Shown here: positions 24,754 to 27,316 of the stretch, piece after piece
Layout: the number at the start of each line of letters is the position of its first letter
How positions within the stretch are numbered: position 1 is the stretch's first letter
DNA from: Muribaculaceae bacterium
Lineage (GTDB): Bacteria > Bacteroidota > Bacteroidia > Bacteroidales > Muribaculaceae
Assembly: GCA_902836725.1 (NCBI GenBank)
Contig: CADFRV010000004.1
Span: forward strand, 1-27,316
Direction: 5' to 3'
DNA: 27,316 nt
The notes under the pieces: model-generated
Told to the model about the DNA's origin: nothing
The model's input: the letters and a program-made list of their open reading frames with translations, nothing else
Database searches by the model: none
Made by a program: the position numbers and the translations under genes

Positions 24754-27065
24754 AGACTATTGACAGGGAAACAGTACAGAGGATCATCGACACCGCCGAC
24801 ATAGTGGAGGTGGTGAGCGATTTCGTGCACCTCCGCCGCCGGGGCGCCAACTACATAGGATTGTGCCCGTTCCACAACGAGCGCACCCCTTCATTCTCCG
24901 TGTCGCGTGCCAAAGGCATATGTAAATGTTTCAGTTGCGGCAAGGGTGGCAGCCCTATCAACTTCATAATGGAGCATGAGCAGCTGAGCTACTGGGACGC
25001 GCTGAGATACCTTGCGAAAAAATACCACATCGAGATACAGGAGCATGAGGTGACCGATGCCGAGCGGCAGGCCATGAGCGAGCGTCAGTCGCTTATGGAG
25101 GTCAACGATTTCGCGATGAAGCATTTCGAGCGCAACATGCTTGACACACCCGACGGCCGCGCCATCGGTCTGGCTTATTTCCGTGAGCGCGGTATCAACG
25201 AGGCGATGGTGAAGCGCTTCCATCTGGGTTACTCGCTCGACCGTCGCGACGACCTTCTCTCCGCCGCCCGTAAGGATGGATACAGCGACGATGCGCTTGT
25301 AAAGACCGGATTGTGTGTGCGCACCGACCGCGGTGATCTTTACGACCGCTTCAAATCGCGCGTGATGTATCCGGTGTTCTCCATCTCCGGAAAGGTGGTG
25401 GCTTTCGGCGGAAGAACGCTGCGGTCAGACAAGACCGTAGCCAAATATGTGAACTCACCGGAGAGTGTCATCTACAAGAAAAGCCGTGAACTGTATGGCC
25501 TTTACCAGGCCAAACAGGCCATTGTGAAGAAAGACAAGTGCATTCTTGTGGAGGGGTATATGGATGTGATATCCATGCACCAGCAGGGTGTGGAAAATGT
25601 GGTGGCCTCATCAGGAACCTCGCTCACGCAGGGGCAGATACGACTCATCCACCGTTTCACCGAAAATGTCACTGTGATATATGACAGCGACCCGGCCGGC
25701 ATAAAGGCTTCCTTGCGAGGCATAGACCTGCTTCTTGCCGAGGGACTGAACATAAAGGTGCTTCTGCTTCCCGACGGTGACGACCCCGATTCCTTTGCAC
25801 AGAGCCACTCCGCTTCCGAGGTGGAGGCTTATCTTGAGGCGAACGAGGTGGATTTCATACGGTTCAAGACCGATGTGCTTCTCCGCGATGCCGCATCCGA
25901 TCCGCTTAAGCGCTCGGAGGTGGTGAGCGGCATACTGCTCTCCATTGCCCATATTCCCGAAGAGATAAAACGCAATGTTTATATCCAGGAATGCTCTATG
26001 CGTTTCGGTATAGACGAGCGTCTGCTGCTGAGGCAGGTGAATGTGTTTATAACGAAACTTGCCGAGCAGAACGCGCGCCAGATTGCCCGCGACGCAGCCG
26101 CGGAGTCAATCGGGGAAAGCACTCCGGAAGCCGGTGCATCCTCAGTCGCCGATTCCAACCCCTCTGCCGGAGGTGAAAACATCGGCACTGAAACACAGAC
26201 GCCTCCTGCGCCCTCCGTTGTGGAAAGTGGTTCCACAGTAAATGCCGCTCCTGAGATCAGAATGGAGACATCGCTTCAGGAGGCCATAAACCTCGGCAGC
26301 GATCCGTCATCAAAAATACTTGAACCGCAGGAACGCGCCCTGATGCGTCTGGTACTCAAATACGGGATGCTTGATCTCGGAGAAGAATTCGGTCTGTATG
26401 ACGACGGTGCCCATGTAAAGGTGATCGACTACATACGCGAGGACCTGGAGGTGGACAACATGCGTTTCCGCAATCCGTTGTACAGTCGCATGTTCGAGGA
26501 GGCGCTTGCCTTGCGTGAACATAACTGGGACAATGATTTCGCTACCCATGCGGCAGCTGCCCTCGCCAGAATGCAGCAACTCGAGCAGGAAGGATTGGAG
26601 GAGATAAAGCAGACGGCATCAACACTTGCCGAGATAAATCTCGCCGAGACAAAACTGAAAGAGGAGTGCCGGATGGCTTATGAGACGGACATACGCGATT
26701 TTTCGCAGCTATATCTTGAAAAGATCTTCATATCGCACCCCGATGACGATGTGCGCCGCGCGGCTTCCGATCTGGTTGTGGAGCGCCATCAGCTGAGTAA
26801 GATCTACTTCCGCCAGGGCACCAGGATCGAGACCGAGATCGACCGCCTTGACGATCTGGTGCCACGCACGCTCGTGGCTCTGAAATACTATATGGGGCGC
26901 TGCAAGTTTCATGAACTAACCAGGCGTATCAGCCAGGTGCAGTCGGTGCCCGGATATGATATGGCCGAGATATTTTCCCTCATGGAGCAGCAGAAAAAAT
27001 GGCATGATTTCTGTACCCAGCTCGCAACCCAGATCGGTGAGCGCGTCTACGAGCCTCTCCGCTGA
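24750..27065 (+). CDS. dnaG: DNA primase
   Basis: Synthesises RNA primers at the replication fork. The 771-residue protein has the zinc-binding domain with C39, H42, C60 and C63 (CPFHNERTPSF, KCFSCGKGG). The RNA polymerase core contains KSRELYGLYQAK, and the TOPRIM motif has E268 in LVEGYMDV with D312 and D314 in YDSDPAG, equivalent to E. coli E265, D309 and D311. A low-complexity linker (about 445-505, rich in S, P, E and A) precedes a helical C-terminal region likely to bind helicase. It is about 190 residues longer than E. coli DnaG. Its ATG overlaps the endonuclease stop, so it is probably translationally coupled to it. All key catalytic residues are present. Confidence 0.97.
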   Translation: MKTIDRETVQRIIDTADIVEVVSDFVHLRRRGANYIGLCPFHNERTPSFSVSRAKGICKCFSCGKGGSPINFIMEHEQLSYWDALRYLAKKYHIEIQEHEVTDAERQAMSERQSLMEVNDFAMKHFERNMLDTPDGRAIGLAYFRERGINEAMVKRFHLGYSLDRRDDLLSAARKDGYSDDALVKTGLCVRTDRGDLYDRFKSRVMYPVFSISGKVVAFGGRTLRSDKTVAKYVNSPESVIYKKSRELYGLYQAKQAIVKKDKCILVEGYMDVISMHQQGVENVVASSGTSLTQGQIRLIHRFTENVTVIYDSDPAGIKASLRGIDLLLAEGLNIKVLLLPDGDDPDSFAQSHSASEVEAYLEANEVDFIRFKTDVLLRDAASDPLKRSEVVSGILLSIAHIPEEIKRNVYIQECSMRFGIDERLLLRQVNVFITKLAEQNARQIARDAAAESIGESTPEAGASSVADSNPSAGGENIGTETQTPPAPSVVESGSTVNAAPEIRMETSLQEAINLGSDPSSKILEPQERALMRLVLKYGMLDLGEEFGLYDDGAHVKVIDYIREDLEVDNMRFRNPLYSRMFEEALALREHNWDNDFATHAAAALARMQQLEQEGLEEIKQTASTLAEINLAETKLKEECRMAYETDIRDFSQLYLEKIFISHPDDDVRRAASDLVVERHQLSKIYFRQGTRIETEIDRLDDLVPRTLVALKYYMGRCKFHELTRRISQVQSVPGYDMAEIFSLMEQQKKWHDFCTQLATQIGERVYEPLR

Positions 27066-27316
27066 TCATATAATCTCATTACTGCAATACTCCTTTCTGA
27101 CGCATATAGATTTTACGCTGCGGCAATTTAAGAAATACGACAGTCTGTGATGAATTCGAGCGTCTGTTTATCCATAGTTTACAGATTGATTATTGCTTGA
27201 GCATACGAAAGTACTGATATGAACGTCTGAACTGCTTCTCATGCACACAGATAAAAGAAATTATTGCTGTCCGCTAAAACCGGAATACAACAATCTATCT
27301 TCAATGTACCATACCT
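27066..27316. other. Right-edge region without recognised gene
   Basis: About 250 AT-rich bases after dnaG. No hairpin with a T-run, tRNA or convincing open frame was seen. The segment at about 27265-27290 (TTGCTGTCCGCTAAAACC) has the look of an insertion-sequence end, but this is only an impression and cannot be tested inside the window. Confidence 0.4.

Overview
The window looks like a chromosomal segment from a gut-type Bacteroidales bacterium, possibly Muribaculaceae; that family-level guess is inference. The evidence is a complete SusC/SusD pair with a divergent GH32, an exported GH43, lipoprotein-type efflux parts, and repeated promoter elements of the Bacteroidota form TAnnTTTG (-7), in the best cases with TTTG 19-20 bases upstream. 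No tRNA, rRNA, CRISPR array or complete insertion sequence was seen.

Layout: (1) 1-1301, minus: exported GH43 cut by the left edge, with a well-formed promoter at 1399-1429. (2) 1684-2640, minus: membrane-anchored SPFH/band-7 protein, ended by a 14-bp perfect hairpin. (3) 2641-3429: a long divergent intergenic region holding a strong promoter followed by two interleaved 8-9-bp complementary pairs (pseudoknot-like) and a 13-bp hairpin, a candidate structured RNA. (4) 3430-6383, plus: phosphate butyryltransferase, butyrate kinase and a formate/nitrite-family channel, an acyl-phosphate/ATP-yielding fermentation module. (5) 6478-7479, minus: queD-queE for the 7-deazaguanine pathway. (6) 7645-13548, minus: tripartite RND efflux operon transcribed outer-membrane channel, adaptor, pump. 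(7) 13796-20917: small fructan-type utilisation locus, with GH32 on minus and SusC/SusD on plus diverging from a shared control region. (8) 21107-21925, plus: exported carboxymuconolactone-decarboxylase-like/cupin fusion with its own promoter and a palindrome at the predicted start of transcription. (9) 22104-27065, plus: Dam-like adenine methyltransferase, AlwI-like endonuclease and DNA primase, all overlapping head to tail.

Genes that plausibly work together: GH32, SusC and SusD import and hydrolyse fructan; ptb and buk convert acyl-CoA to acid plus ATP, and the FNT channel may move the small acid products; queD and queE feed preQ0; the three efflux genes form one envelope-spanning pump; the methyltransferase and endonuclease form a restriction-modification pair whose transcript very probably continues into dnaG. 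The most unusual points are the restriction-modification/primase overlap and the unexplained structured region at 2912-3157.
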